This document shows, piece by piece, positions 22,701-34,671 of a DNA stretch of 64,000 bases. Numbering within the stretch: position 1 is the stretch's first letter; each line of letters begins with the position of its first letter. Below the pieces are notes generated by a model. It was not told where the DNA came from. It saw only the letters and a program-made list of their open reading frames with translations, and made no database searches. The stretch lies in the NCBI RefSeq assembly GCF_963576615.1, contig NC_088712.1, positions 53,859,114-53,923,113 on the forward strand. The letters are read 5' to 3'. This stretch comes from Watersipora subatra. Its lineage: Eukaryota > Bryozoa > Gymnolaemata > Cheilostomatida > Watersiporidae. The position numbers and the translations under genes are program-made.

Positions 22701-23579
22701 GCTTTGAACAGACTATTATCCTAGTAATCAATGTGCTTAGTTGAATTAGTAATACTTGTCAAGGAGAGTCTAGCTGTTGAGCTATTCTATGCTCTTTCAT
22801 CTCAGCTCTAGTGAATGTTATATAATCTATTATAACACTGACACAATGGCAAGTTAATCCATCCACTTCATGCAGTTAAGCCATTCCTTTCTTCAAGAGA
22901 ACATTTCCCTTTCTCTTTTGAAGAATTATAACAGTCACATGAACAGCTCGGAAGCAGTCAAACACTCCGGAGGGTTACTAGTTATAAACATCTTACAGTT
23001 CGCCTCTAGTTCTATTACTAGTACAGATAATAAAACTATTCAAGCTGAAAAACCATCATAAGCTGTAGGTTGGTACTTTTAAACCGATTTCCATACAGAA
23101 ATATACAGTCAAGTAGATAGTAGTGAGTCTGTGACGGCGCGGAGCTACCCTGAAATTAAGGTTGGATGACATTCTTGTTACCTCTGGTGGCCCTTTCGAT
23201 AACTGAACCCCGACCCGCCCTTTGCAGGTCAGGCATGTTAGACCCCAGGCCACAAGTGCTCTCCAAATGATGTTAAAAAGCAAGATTAAGGTCATCAATT
23301 TCAATTTCTAACCAGGATAGTAGACGTCCACTATCCCTGCGCTATTCACAAATTGTACTAAAATATCAAGAGCGGTCTAAGTCATGTAATATTTCTACCG
23401 GAAATGCGATCTGTTAGATGACAGAAGTCCTTGTGTTTTATGGAACCATAGCAATGGTTATTAAACTATGCTCGACCACATTTTTCATAGCACTTTCTCA
23501 CTCGCATCCAATGATACTTTACCCTTGAGCTATCTAATCCTAAAATGAATCTTATCTGTGAGGGCAAACTGTTTCAATG

Positions 23580-24015
23580 GAGAGATAAACAGACGCATGC
23601 CTGCTGGAGACTTGGGTGATGGTACCGGAGAGATAAACAGATGCATGCGCGCTGGAAACTTGGGTGATGGTACCAAAGAGATAAACAGACGCATGCGTGC
23701 TGGAGACTTGGGTGATGGTACCAGAGAGATAAACAAACGCATGCGTGCTGGAGACTTGGGTGATGGTACCAGAGCGATAAACAGATGCATGCGTGCTGGA
23801 AACTTGGGTGATGGTACCAGAGCGATAAACAGATGCATGCGCGCTGGAAACTTGGGTGATGGTATCAAAGAGATAAACAGACGCATGCGTGCTGGAGACT
23901 TGGGTGATGGTACCAAAGAGATAAACAGACGCATGCGTGCTGGAAACTTGGGTGATAGTACCAGAGAGATAAACAGACGCATGCGTGCTGGAGACTTGGG
24001 TGATAGTACCAGATA
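23580..24015. repeat. 48-bp minisatellite, nine copies
   Basis: The unit starts gagataaacagacgcatgcg and ends gggtgatggtaccag. It contains the self-complementary ACGCATGCGT. Because 48 is a multiple of three, both strands stay open over 150 codons, with repeats such as EINRRMRAGDLGDGTR on the plus strand. Copies differ by scattered point changes. It lies in an intron, about 38 bp from the splice donor of the exon at 24053-24113. Confidence 0.95.
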
Positions 24016-24052
24016 GTAGCAGTCGAAGGTAACATCAGAACACACCACTTAC

Positions 24053-24113
24053 TTTTGTGCCAAACTTGAGCAAGCATTTCAGGATTAGATGTCCACTCCC
24101 TTCCATCATGAAC
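24053..24113 (-). CDS. Exon of unidentified minus-strand gene
   Basis: 61 bp between acceptor TTTTTAAAG and donor AAAA|GTAAGT. In the frame set by its neighbours it encodes 20 residues (FMMEGSGHLILKCLLKFGTK) after one base of a split codon. The alternative frame is open but would not match the next exon. Confidence 0.6.
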
Positions 24114-24220
24114 CTTTAAAAACAAACTATACAATGACAGTTGCTATTTTTAAAGACAGTTGTTCATACATGCCGTGTATGACATTTGAGTTAGGGCAGA
24201 GATAATATGATGAGCATACT

Positions 24221-24307
24221 AGATGTCTGTGTAAGAATCACAGCTTTATTTATACATTTGAGATGAGATGTCTATGTGTAAGAATCACAGCTTTATTTAT
24301 ACATTTG
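24221..24307. repeat. 45-bp tandem duplication
   Basis: agatgtctgtgtaagaatca and the following cagctttatttatacatttg recur nearly unchanged at 24266-24307. The duplicated segment contains an ACAGCTTTATTTATAC core. Confidence 0.85.
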
Positions 24308-25038
24308 TCTAAATAAATGAATATCATGCTATTGATTGTTTCCAGTTCTATTCCTTCAGAGGTCTCTGAAAAGGGAATAAATTGATTTGGCGCCTTGTAT
24401 TGGCTGTCGATTTTTCACCGCCAATTAATGGGCTCCAGATTATTTCACCCAACACATTTTTTTCTCCCCACAGTTTGGTATTACTGGCAGACTATACCTT
24501 CTGCATCATAGTTTGCATTATTGTCAAAATAACGCTTTGAATACTTTCCTAGTTTAAATCCATACATCGCAATAGTAATATATAGGTAATAATATTAATA
24601 ATAAACATAACATCTATTTTTTATTCTATACCAAAATGATTATTTTATTTCGGCACAAAACTGTATGAGGTTAAAAGCATTTAGTTATATCAAAAATAAT
24701 AGCCAAAATATCGACTCCAAATCATCGGCATCAAAAGAGCGGCAGCAAAAATATTTAAATGATTAGAATAGCAGTTAAAGTGGCCTGAAAAAGCACTAGA
24801 CTCCTCTAAAAATAACCAGACAACAAAGGTTGTATTTCGATCTAATTTTTGCTCCACTAAAGAGACATTCTTTATTATGAACTAGCAAATTTCTACTTCG
24901 TAAGAAACACGCTCCATATATAGTTGTATATTGCAACAGAACGTAATTTTCTCACTGAGTAATAAACCCATATAAAAATGCAGGTTGATGCTATCATATA
25001 CGACCAAAGTTGTCCAACACACTAACTATCTAACTCAC

Positions 25039-25223
25039 TTGAGCACCGGTGTGATATCATTACTGTCTGCAGAGCAACTCAATATGCTTGTCATAAGATC
25101 TTTAGTCAGCAATGTGCATATCTTCTGCGTCTTTGCTTCATGCTGTAGGTCAGCGCAGTTGCAGTGCGATGACTTGAGTGACAGCAATTGCTTTAAGAGA
25201 TCTTCGGTTAAATGTGATATATC
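25039..25223 (-). CDS. Exon of unidentified minus-strand gene
   Basis: 185 bp between acceptor GCTCACAG and donor CTCAA|GTGAGT. It encodes 61 codons plus two bases, with amphipathic helices such as LTEDLLKQLLSLKSS and KICTLLTKDLMTSILSC. Phase fits the exons on both sides. Confidence 0.68.
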
Positions 25224-25304
25224 CTGTGAGCAATAGACAAGCTTAGAGTATATAGTAGAATGTAGCACTCGAGCTTGGAAATTTCCAAAAATTACCAGAC
25301 GATG

Positions 25305-25480
25305 CGATATTGCAAATAGACGATTCGCGATATATCGCGGTATAATTATTAATAATTATATATGACCAATATGAATGGTATCACTTATATATATATATAT
25401 ATATGTCATACCATATATATAATATGGTATAATTATTAATAATTATATCGCTATATATCGCAGTATAATTATTATGTAAA
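25305..25480. repeat. Nested AT palindromes and (TA)n
   Basis: TATAATTATTAATAATTATA occurs twice (about 25339 and 25428) around a (TA)n core and a ccatatatataatatgg palindrome, with GATATATCGCG-type words outside. This is a cruciform-prone foldback in an intron. Confidence 0.7.
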
Positions 25481-26515
25481 AAACTTATAACTTTTTGTTA
25501 ATATTTTTGTATATTTTAATTTTTAAAAAAATTGCTCTATGTTCATGATAATTAGAAACATTTATTTCATGAATGCCTGTGTGCGTGGAAGGCCTTGAAA
25601 TAAGTATATTATAAGACTAGTTGGCCCGTGCTTGTTACAGTAGTTCCATGTGTTTTAGTTCCAGTATCTGTGAAAATCTTTAGGTCTGAGAGAAATCACC
25701 ATTACACAATTATATCATTTATACGATTTGAACGTTTTTAAATGGTGCCGATTTTCAAATCGTCCACCTTAAAAATCGCCACCATACAATTAAATCGCCA
25801 TATCATGAAGCTCTAATGCTAATACAATAAAATATCAAACAGTAAAAGGCAGATATTTCCATCCCCTTTACCAGTAAATCGCATTTAAAGTTAGGATATA
25901 TATATATTTCATAGTAATTTTGGAACTTTGAATTGAAAACTCTACCTTACGCAATCAACTTCCAGTACAGAAATAAAGAAATACACTTATACCTCTACAT
26001 ATAAAATTGTGTATGTTAAAACTGTCATATGCTGGATCGAAGCTCCAGTAAGAATACATTGTAATTCTTCTAAATCGTTCCACAGACCAAAATCATGTGA
26101 CAACTAAATCACAAATTCAGGAAACAATTACACATTGTAAAAAACAAATGCAATATATAAAAATTAAAAATTGGTGAAGCAATCAATAAAAAGGTTATCA
26201 TTTTATGGTAAAACTTTGTTACATAAAACTAATTTGTTTCCATTTAGAGACTTCTTTGCGTCTCAACACTGCAATGTTAGAGACAATATTCTTATGAAAT
26301 GTTTTATCAATTTATTTCATACTCAAAAGCTTCAACAGTAAATATTTCAAATAATTAAAGAAATTTAAAAAATAAATGTGAAAAACAATTATGCCATAAA
26401 CTAAATTAGTAAAAAGATAATCAATAAAAGGAGGTGAATTTAGCCCCGTCAAGGGCTTGTCAAGGGCCCGTCAAGTTTGTCTTCCCAAAATTCGGACGAC
26501 CCATTTAAAAAATAC

Positions 26516-26614
26516 AACACCAGCATCTATTTGAACGCCACCTCCAATTGACTGCCACTATAGAGAAAGGGTTAAAAAAATGAGCCTCATGGCGTTCAAT
26601 TGAAGGTTTTACGG
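26516..26614. mobile_element. Short MITE, copy 2
   Basis: ctatttgaacgccacctcc on the left and ggcgttcaattgaaggtttt on the right are inverted copies, matching the element at 16314-16430. The left terminus is eroded. Confidence 0.6.
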
Positions 26615-26619
26615 TATAT

Positions 26620-26753
26620 ACACATATCTATATACACATATCTATATATATATATATATCTATATACACATATCTATATACAATGTATATATATCTATAT
26701 ACACATATATATATATATATCTATATACACATTTCTATATATATACACATTTC

Positions 26754-26787
<34 letters not shown>

Positions 26788-26805
26788 CGTGTGTGTGTGA
26801 AAGTA
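26620..26805. repeat. (TATATACACATATC)n and (TG)n simple repeat
   Basis: A mixed TA/CA microsatellite ends in a TG run at about 26772-26797. Open frames across it are spurious. Confidence 0.9.
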
Positions 26806-27124
26806 TGTGTGGCCCTCCAGCTATAGATATTATTAGAATAGCGTAGCTGGAAAATGCTGACGCAAGGTCATGGCGTACCCTCTTTAGAAGCCTAGCGCTT
26901 ATTAACTAGCTTACTGGAATTTTCCATTGGCAATGTGCCAGGCTAATAGCTTGAAAGTTACAGTTGTTTGACAAAGTTTTAAAACCTTTACAGTTGTTTA
27001 TATTTTTTTCTTAATTTATTTTAACTGCACAAAACACTTCTTTCACGATATGTAGTTTGAAAGTTGGAATGGGAAATGTTGTTATATATTAAATACAAAT
27101 CAATTTTCTGACCAAAAACTTTTT

Positions 27125-27158
27125 TATTCCCCGGGCAACGCCGGGTAGCATAGCTAGT
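27125..27158 (+). mobile_element. Helitron-type 3' end
   Basis: CCCGGGCAACGCCGGG forms a short GC hairpin about 12 bases before CTAG, and a T follows. Hairpin plus CTRR followed by T is the Helitron 3' signature. The body of the element is probably 26640-27157; its 5' end is masked by TA microsatellite. Confidence 0.6.
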
Positions 27159-27159
27159 A

Positions 27160-27215
27160 TGTATATATATATGTATATATATGTATGTATATATATGTAT
27201 ATATATTTATGTATA

Positions 27216-27246
<31 letters not shown>

Positions 27247-27302
27247 GTACATATATATATACAATGTATGTATATATATAAGATATATATATATATATAT
27301 CT
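27160..27302. repeat. (TATATATG)n microsatellite
   Basis: A TA-rich simple repeat follows immediately after the Helitron-type end, which is consistent with insertion into a TA-rich site. Confidence 0.9.
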
Positions 27303-27388
27303 GCACACTTGAGCAGCCTAATTGAACATCATAAGTAATAAACATTGTTGTTCAATGTTATCATAACCACTGAGATCAGCAGGCTTAC

Positions 27389-27492
27389 TTGGGACTCATA
27401 AATCCATTGGTGCAGTGAATCTGAAAGAGGCTTATCAACGTAACAATTCTGCCGACATTGCAACTTGTAGCCTCCGCTCATATTCCTGATAT
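27389..27492 (-). CDS. Exon (most 5' seen) of unidentified minus-strand gene
   Basis: 104 bp between acceptor TATATACAG and donor CCCAA|GTAAGC. It encodes 34 codons after a split one, including GGYKLQCRQNCYVDKP, and ends on a codon boundary that fits 25039-25223. A possible further exon upstream is 28372-28415 (LGNDYGFVFGIE; phase fits, splice sites weak). No start codon for this gene was found. Confidence 0.58.
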
Positions 27493-27659
27493 CTGTATAT
27501 AAAACAAGGGCTTTTAGCAAGTTTATAGCTCATGCAAGGAAGAATCAAGCTCATGCTAAAATCTCTCTGGCCATTTACCCGTAAACCATTAATTTCCAGC
27601 AAAAAATTGACCAGTAATACAGTAATTGACAAAAGCTACAATTAACCAAACGTATCGAT

Positions 27660-30600
27660 CTGCTCTTCTAGCAATTTTCTGAAACCTAACATTGCCCGAT
27701 CTTTTTAACAAAACCATCATTTTGGCTAAACAAATTTTGTCAAGTCTTTTGGAGATTCATCCTTGAGTGAACTAGGCATTATTTTATAAGGAGACTGACA
27801 TAATAGTTGGATACTCCACACAGGAGTGCATAAGTAAGAACAACTGAAGCATTGTATGAATGATATCTAGTGTATCGGTTTTTAAACTCTAACAATATTC
27901 TATTGTAGAAAATAGCTAAGGTCACGTATCACGTGAAATCCCTGCAAATTCTGCGCACAGCCTGATAAGGCTTCCAAATGATCTGCACTGGATAAGCACT
28001 GGCTAAACAGCTTGCTGCACAAAACTGCATTGAGATGAGCAGACAATTCTCGATGCCTCCAATATGTTGTTGTTATGACTACGAATACATAAAAGCACTC
28101 CTATATTCATACTGATCAAGAAGTTAAGAAGTGCGTTAAATGAATTACTATGCTTGTAGTTCTCAGGTATTATCACAATGAGTAAAGATCATAACATCTT
28201 ATACAGGTTAAAGTTCTATCATTGTTAACATCTTGCACTTGTAAAGACTGTAACAAATTTACGCAATAAAACTTTGACAAAAAAATTCGGCAATGGTAAA
28301 AAGGGTTACAAAATAAAAGCTCGTAGTTGCAGTCCCAATGCATAGTTTAAGCCCCAGGAAGCCTGCTATACCTTCAATACCAAAGACAAATCCGTAGTCA
28401 TTTCCAAGGTTTATGCTGCTTATTCATGAATTCTGCAGGACATACAAACTCAAGTACCAACATGAAGCGGTAGATCAACATTATAACATACTCAAGCTAC
28501 AGTCTACAAGTTTGCAATATAGTTTATTGGCTTGAAATCTCATCTAAAGGCTGTTACTATCATTTATCCATTTGAACAGTAATTTACAGACTTCTACTGT
28601 AATTGACCATTGAACACTGCAGCTGACAGACTTACACTGTAAATAGGCTCATACTGCAAAGGACACATTTTTATTGTCCCTTATACAGGATGGAAACTTA
28701 AGTTCTTAAATCATTTCATAACAGATTTTAAGTTTGTGCTGAAAATCTTACCTTACACAGCTTACCTAATCAATTTCATGTACAAAGATGAAAATGTACA
28801 CTCACGCCTCTGTATAAAAGTAACTCGTTCCGGAACCTGTTTGTATGTCAAAACTGCAATTAGCTGTAAAATTGCCGTCTCAGGCAGTGTGTATGAGGAA
28901 TTTTAATAACAATCTAGCAACTACATGTATAACTAATTTTGAAAATGGTAGAGCTGTGAGGCAATACCTGAAAAGCTTGACACTAAGCATAGAATCAGAG
29001 AGCTTTCAATGTAACATAAAAGCTATTAAGCTAGTGGCAAGGTATTGTTATGTTACGAAAGCTATTCATTGAGTTGAGGTTAAGTAAAAGAAAGGATACA
29101 CTATGACAGGCTATTAACCATTACAACAAGTAATAACATTATTTACGACCACTAACACAAATAGTTTGCAGCAACCAGTGTTTGAAGGAGTTTACTGAGG
29201 GGTGAACACATTTACTACCTACAGGGCTACAACAATACGCTGCTACTGAGACAACCTTCCTGGAAATAAAAACTATCTTGGAATACCAGCTAACTGAAAA
29301 CAGGGCATGATTATTTTGCTTTGTTATTTTCCAAGCACTACATACATTAAGTTAAACACGCATATGAAAGTAGAAAAATTGTTTGTACGTGGAGCTTTTG
29401 CCCATTCAATGAGATACAATAAAACTGCAACGACTTAAAAAAACTGCAAGCAAAAACGTGATGATAAAATTTTGTTGTTAGTAACAGCGTGAATCCAGAG
29501 TGAAAAAGCAGCTGGTTACCAGATTAAATGTACCATTTATGCATAGCAAAAAGTATTTCTCTCTCTGGGGTAAAAACTCCGAGGAAGAATAAATAAGCAT
29601 TTATTCAAGTTTCAAATACGTATTGCAAGCAATTTTTTCCCAAATATTGCTTGCTTGGCTAACAATTATTTATAAAGTTTTTCTGCAACATATTTCGTAT
29701 GTATAGCAACTTATGAACAGCAATATCAAAACATTGATTAAGTTCAACACCTTTCTCCACCTTTTAGGTTTACAGCGTATTACTACAACACGCAAGATTT
29801 TGACAAATAATAACAATTATAATAACATAACCGTTTGAAGTGGGACAGAAATTTAATATCCTTCGTGCATGCATAATATTAAACATTAAGACTCAGCGTA
29901 TATCGAATAGCATTGGTGATAGCGAATAGAAACTCACAATCTTATATGGAGTTGTATTATTATGATAAATCCCGGCAATTGTCGTTAAATTGTTCTACGA
30001 CAGTAATAAAAAAGATAATGCTTCAGTGAACAGAAACATGTTGTAAATAGCTACAAAATACTGCTTTTGACATGCTTCGCCGTAGACGTTCTATGAAAAA
30101 GTGCATTTATTTGCGATTTCCGTACGAGTCACATGTCTTGCCTGTACTGTTTTACAATGCCTTAATTAGCTCGGGTTCTTAACATTTTACATTCTAACTT
30201 AGTTAATCCAAGTTTTAAAACTCGGGTTATTCACGTAATTGAACTGTGTAGAGCTGGTGATCTAGAAATCTGGTGATAGATATTTGTTCTATAAACTACA
30301 TGTAGATAAACTAGTTCTAGGTAAATGTACAGGTAGTTGCGGACAGATTCGCTCGAAACCTTGACGCCTTTAAATTGTCAAATCTAATGAGTACAGCTGA
30401 TTTTGTTTACAGAACGCTCGGGCATTGAGACATCTCAACATACTAAAAGAGTAGACAACTTCTATATTAAAAATAACCATCGTGCAATGTTAGCACGCTA
30501 TTAAAAATTTTGCTCACGTTTTGTGGATAATTTTTTTGTCGTAAGCTTCAAGTGCATATGGATAAAAATCCTAGGCTACGGTGGACAGGCTTCAATGTTG

Positions 30601-30850
30601 CATTGTCCTATTGACCAATTCTATTGTGCAACAAGCTACAGAAATGTTCACTGCATCAAACAACGGCATGTCATAAATAATATAGAACAAGCTTAGAAAA
30701 TAATTTCGTGTAATACATCATTAAAATGTGAAGTTTTAAAATGAAAGTATAAGCAAATAAATAGTTGATTTTGGTAATCAACCAAAGAAATAAAACTGTT
30801 CGAGTGATCTGAAGATTTCTACAAAAAATATATTTTAAAAGTACAGATTT
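27660..30850. other. No gene supported
   Basis: AT-rich sequence with no coding frame I can support, apart from the weak exon candidate at 28372-28415. It may contain 5' exons or the promoter of the minus-strand gene that I could not recognise. Confidence 0.4.
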
Positions 30851-30860
30851 TTTAGTGTTA

Positions 30861-33198
30861 ACTCTCCCTCCCCGTTCTCTCTTTTTTTCCCCGTTCTCTT
30901 TTTTTTTCCCCCGTTCTCTCTTTTTTTTCCGTTCTCTCTTTTTCCCCGTTCTCTCTTTTTTTCCCCATTCTCTCTTTTTTCCCCGTTCTCTCTTTTTTCT
31001 CCGTTCTCTCTTTTTTTCCCCGTTCTTTCTTTTTTTCACCGTTCTCTCTATTTTTCCCCGTTCTCTCTTTTTTCCCCGTTCTTTTTTTTTCCCCGTTCTC
31101 TCTTTTTTTCCCCGTTCTCTCTTTTTTTCCCCGTTCTCTCTTTTTTTCCCCATTCTCTCTTTTTTTCCCCGTTCTCTCTTTTTTTCCCCGTTCTCTCTTT
31201 TTTTTCATTCTCTCTTTTTTTCCCCGTTCTCTCTTTTTTTCCCCGTTCTCTCTTTTTTCCCCGTTCTCTCTTTTTTCCTCGTTCTCTCTCTTTTTCCCCG
31301 TTCTCTCTTTTTTTCCTCGTTCTCTCTCTTTTTCCTCGTTCTCTCTCTTTTTCCCCGTTCTCTCTCTTTTTCCCCGTTCTCTCATTTTTTTTCCCGTTCT
31401 TTTTTTTTTCCCCGTTCTCTCTTTTTTCCCCGTTCTCTCTTTTTTCCCCGTTCTCTCTTTTTTCCCCGTTCTCTCTTTTTTTCCCCATTCTCTCTTTTTT
31501 CCCCATTCTCTCTTTTTTTTCGTTCTCTCTTTTTTTCCTCGTTCTCTCTTTTTTTTCTCGTTCTCTCTTTTTTTCCCCGTTCTCTCTTTTTTTCCCCGTT
31601 CTTTCTTTTTTTCCCCGTTCTCTCTTTTTCCCGGTTCTCTCTCTTTTTCCCCGTTCTCTCTTTTTTTCCCCGTTCTCTCTCTTTTTCCCCGTTCTCTCTT
31701 TTTTTCCCCATTCTCTCTTTTTTCCCCGTTCTCTTTTTTTTTTTCGTTCTCTCTTTTTTTCCCCGTTCTCTCTTTTTTTCCCCGTTCTCTCTTTTTTTCC
31801 CGTTCTCTCTTTTTCCCCGTTCTCTCTCTTTTTCCCCGTTCTCTCTTTTTTTCCCCATTCTCTCTTTTTTCCCCGTTCTCTTTTTTTTTTCGTTCTCTCT
31901 TTTTTTTTTCGTTCTCTCTTTTTTTCCTCGTTCTCTCTTTTTTTCCTCGTTCTCTCTTTTTTTTCTCGTTCTCTCTTTTTTTCCCCGTTCTCTCTTTTTT
32001 CCCCGTTCTCTCTTTTTTTCCCCGTTCTTTCTTTTTTTCCCCGTTCTCTCTTTTTCCCCGTTCTCTCTCTTTTTCCCCGTTCTCTCTTTTTTTCCCCGTT
32101 CTCTCTCTTTTTCCCCGTTCTCTCTTTTTTTCCCCATTCTCTCTTTTTTCCCCGTTCTCTTTTTTTTTTTCGTTCTCTCTTTTTTTCACCGTTCTCTCTT
32201 TTTTTCCCCGTTCTCTCTTTTTTTCCCGTTCTCTCTTTTTCCCCGTTCTCTCTCTTTTTCCCCGTTCTCTCTTTTTTTCCCCATTCTCTCTTTTTTCCCC
32301 GTTCTCTTTTTTTTTCGTTCTCTCTTTTTTTCCTCGTTCTCTCTTTTTTTCCTCGTTCTCTCTTTTTTTTCTCGTTCTCTCTTTTTTTTCTCGTTCTCTC
32401 TTTTTTTCCCCGTTCTCTCTTTTTTTCCCCGTTCTCTCTTTTTTTCCCCGTTCTCTCTCTTTTTCCCCGTTCTCTCTTTTTTTCCCCATTCTCTCTTTTT
32501 TCCCCGTTCTCTTTTTTTTTTTCGTTCTCTCTTTTTTTCCCCGTTCTCTCTTTTTTTCCCCGTTCTCTCTTTTTTTCCCGTTCTCTCTTTTTCCCCGTTC
32601 ACTCTCTTTTTCCCCGTTCTCTCTTTTTCCCCGTTCTCTCTCTTTTTCCCCGTTCTCTCTTTTTTTCCCCGTTCTTTCTTTTTTTCCCCGTTCTCTCTTT
32701 TTTTCCCCGTTCTCTCTTTTTTTCCCCGTTCTTTCTTTTTTTACCCGTTCTCTCTTTTTTCCCCGTTCTCTCTTTTTTCCGTTCTCTCTTTTTTTCCCCG
32801 TTCTCTTTTTTTTTTCCCCGTTCTCTCTTTTTTCCCCGTTCTCTCTTTTTTCCCCGTTCTCTCTTTTTTCCCCGTTCTTTCTTTTTTCCCCGTTCTCTCT
32901 ATTTTTCCCCGTTCTCTCTTTTTTCCCCGTTCTCTTTTTTTTCCCGTTTTCTCTTTTTTCCCGTTCTCTCTTTTTTCCTCCGTTCTCTCTTTTTTCCCCC
33001 TTCTCCCTTTTTTCCCCGTTCTCTCTTTTTCCCCCGTTCTCTCTTTTTTTCCCCGTTCTCTCTTTTTTTCCCCCGTTCTCTCTTTTTTCCCCGTTCTCTC
33101 TTTTTTTCCCGTTCTCTCTTTTTTCCCCATTTTCTTTTTTTCCCCGTTCTCTCTTTTTTCCCCGTTCTCTCTTTTTTTCCCCGTTCTCTCTCTCTCGC
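30861..33198. repeat. 2.3-kb pyrimidine minisatellite, 17-19-bp unit
   Basis: About 125-130 copies of ccccgttctctctttttt with small length changes in the T run and C run. The plus strand is almost pure pyrimidine apart from one G per unit. Near-18-bp units keep one 802-codon frame open on the plus strand (PRSLFF repeats) and several on the minus strand (KKRENGE repeats). Amino-acid content simply follows the repeat, so these are not genes. Long homopurine-homopyrimidine tracts can form triplex structures. Confidence 0.96.
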
Positions 33199-33671
33199 CT
33201 TTATTCAATGCAATAATACAACTTATTAAATGCAGCAACTTGCTAATAATTCCACACAGTTGACAGCTGACGCACTAATCACAGAGTGAATCATCATATG
33301 AGTTGGTGTAGTTTATTATATAGGTATCATGAAAGAGACAGAAAGGATTAGATGCAGACCACAGTGTATACGAGCATAAGAGTTGTGCTATTTTCCACTA
33401 TCTTTAGTGCTATTGAGCAACTCCTAATAGCTTTTCTTTTTAGCTAGCCGACTTAGCTATAGTATTTGGTGGATTAGAGTGCCTTGACTGACTTGAACAA
33501 TAAACTAAATACACTGCATGCTCACTCGTATATACATAGACTATTGGGTGGATGAGTGAATAAAACAACAAACTATTGTAGTAAATTAGCATCAAAGTTA
33601 CGAAAAAGACTTTCCGCCACTAAAGCGAAGGAACAACTCGTTATCACATAGTCAGATAGTGTGAGCATAGG
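33199..33671. other. No gene supported
   Basis: Short unique AT-rich stretch between the minisatellite and the zinc-finger pseudogene; nothing seen. Confidence 0.5.
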
Positions 33672-34100
33672 CTACAGCTGTATGTGCACTGGCGAGTCCA
33701 GCAGCCCTTGAGGATCAGTGTCGCTAAAATGTGGGGAAGGTTCCAGAAGTGACACCTTCGGGCGAGCCACAACAGACTCCATAGATCGGTGGAATGTAGA
33801 AGCCTTGTCCCGTACTGGTTGCCATTTTGGTCTCTTATACTCCCTGGAGTATGGCTTGCGGTCTTGTACTGGGCGAGACTCGGGTCGCCGTTTGTAGGGA
33901 CGCGGAGCCCAGCTCTCCCTCCCTTCGGTTTGGGTGCCAATGGACCTCCGATGAAAGGAGTCATTGTGTGTGACTAATTTCTCACGCTGGTCAAAATATC
34001 AGTCACAACGAGTGCACCTATGAACATGCGTGCGTTCATGACGGCGGAGTGCACATGGCTTGCTGGTAGAAAAGTTGCAATGCTTGCAATCGAACACCAT
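33672..34100 (-). pseudogene. C2H2 zinc-finger ORF broken by one stop
   Basis: From ATG at 34100 the frame encodes one full C2H2 finger (CKHC...HERTH) and then a second beginning CTRCD. An in-frame TGA at 33999-34001 interrupts the second finger before YFDQREKLVTH. The frame then stays open to TAG at 33672, through an Arg/Lys/Pro-rich tail. Total 143 codons with a single defect and no intron. A TATATAAG box is about 30 bp upstream on the minus strand. It could be a recent pseudogene, a retrocopy or a DNA-binding ORF of a mobile element; a sequencing error is also possible. Confidence 0.6.
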
Positions 34101-34493
34101 GTTGGATGATGCATAGCAGTAAGTAACCTGGGCTTATATATGCAACCAGGTAATTTAAATTGTGACATAAGCCAACGGTTACCGAAAACCAAGGCGCTCA
34201 CTAGGATAAGAACAGGCTAGAATACGCTCGCTAGAAAGATTATAGGGCAACCACTTCTTTAAACTCACAAGTAGAAAAGTACCCAAAAGTAGAGAAAGAA
34301 TATTTGTTGATTGTTTGTTTTATTACTAACTCTTTTTCCATATTAACGCAGGCATTACAAAAATGTAGCCAAATTTGTATATCATTTATTTACTTGTACA
34401 TAGTTTGTTCTTTTAAAAAACAACTGCCATTTTGACCTACAAATTTTAACTACTCATAACCACCAATCATATGTTGAGTTTGCATCTGTTTGC

Positions 34494-34600
34494 TTATATA
34501 AATAGTTGTCCTTGCATTGGAGAGGCAGTCGAGACTTGGCTTGTATGGTGAAGCATACTACGATATCACAATAAATTTATTCAAGTATAATTATACATCT
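34494..34600 (+). promoter_or_regulatory. TATA box and close AATAAA, possible solo LTR core
   Basis: TATATAAATAG at 34494-34504 and AATAAA at 34570-34575, only 66 bases apart, with a G-rich block between. This spacing is typical of compact LTRs. LTR ends could not be found. Confidence 0.25.
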
Positions 34601-34671
34601 TCTTTTGTAACTTAAACAGCTTGGCTTAAAATGTGTGCTAGTCTATACACAGTTCATTATCAGCTGTTATA

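Noticed and set aside
23530..24048. 172- and 152-codon ORFs on both strands
   Set aside because: Open only because of a 48-bp tandem repeat.
9651..27492. Naming the minus-strand gene NUP188 or an importin/exportin
   Set aside because: One exon (GVC...LCE.D) and the QMKE end each recall NUP188, but in the opposite order; other exons do not match. Kept unnamed.
30861..33198. CRISPR array
   Set aside because: Units are contiguous with no unique spacers, in a eukaryotic genome; the same applies to the other tandem arrays.
30855..33263. 802-codon plus-strand ORF and long minus-strand ORFs
   Set aside because: Pure translation of a pyrimidine minisatellite; composition follows the repeat unit and there is no domain or start context.
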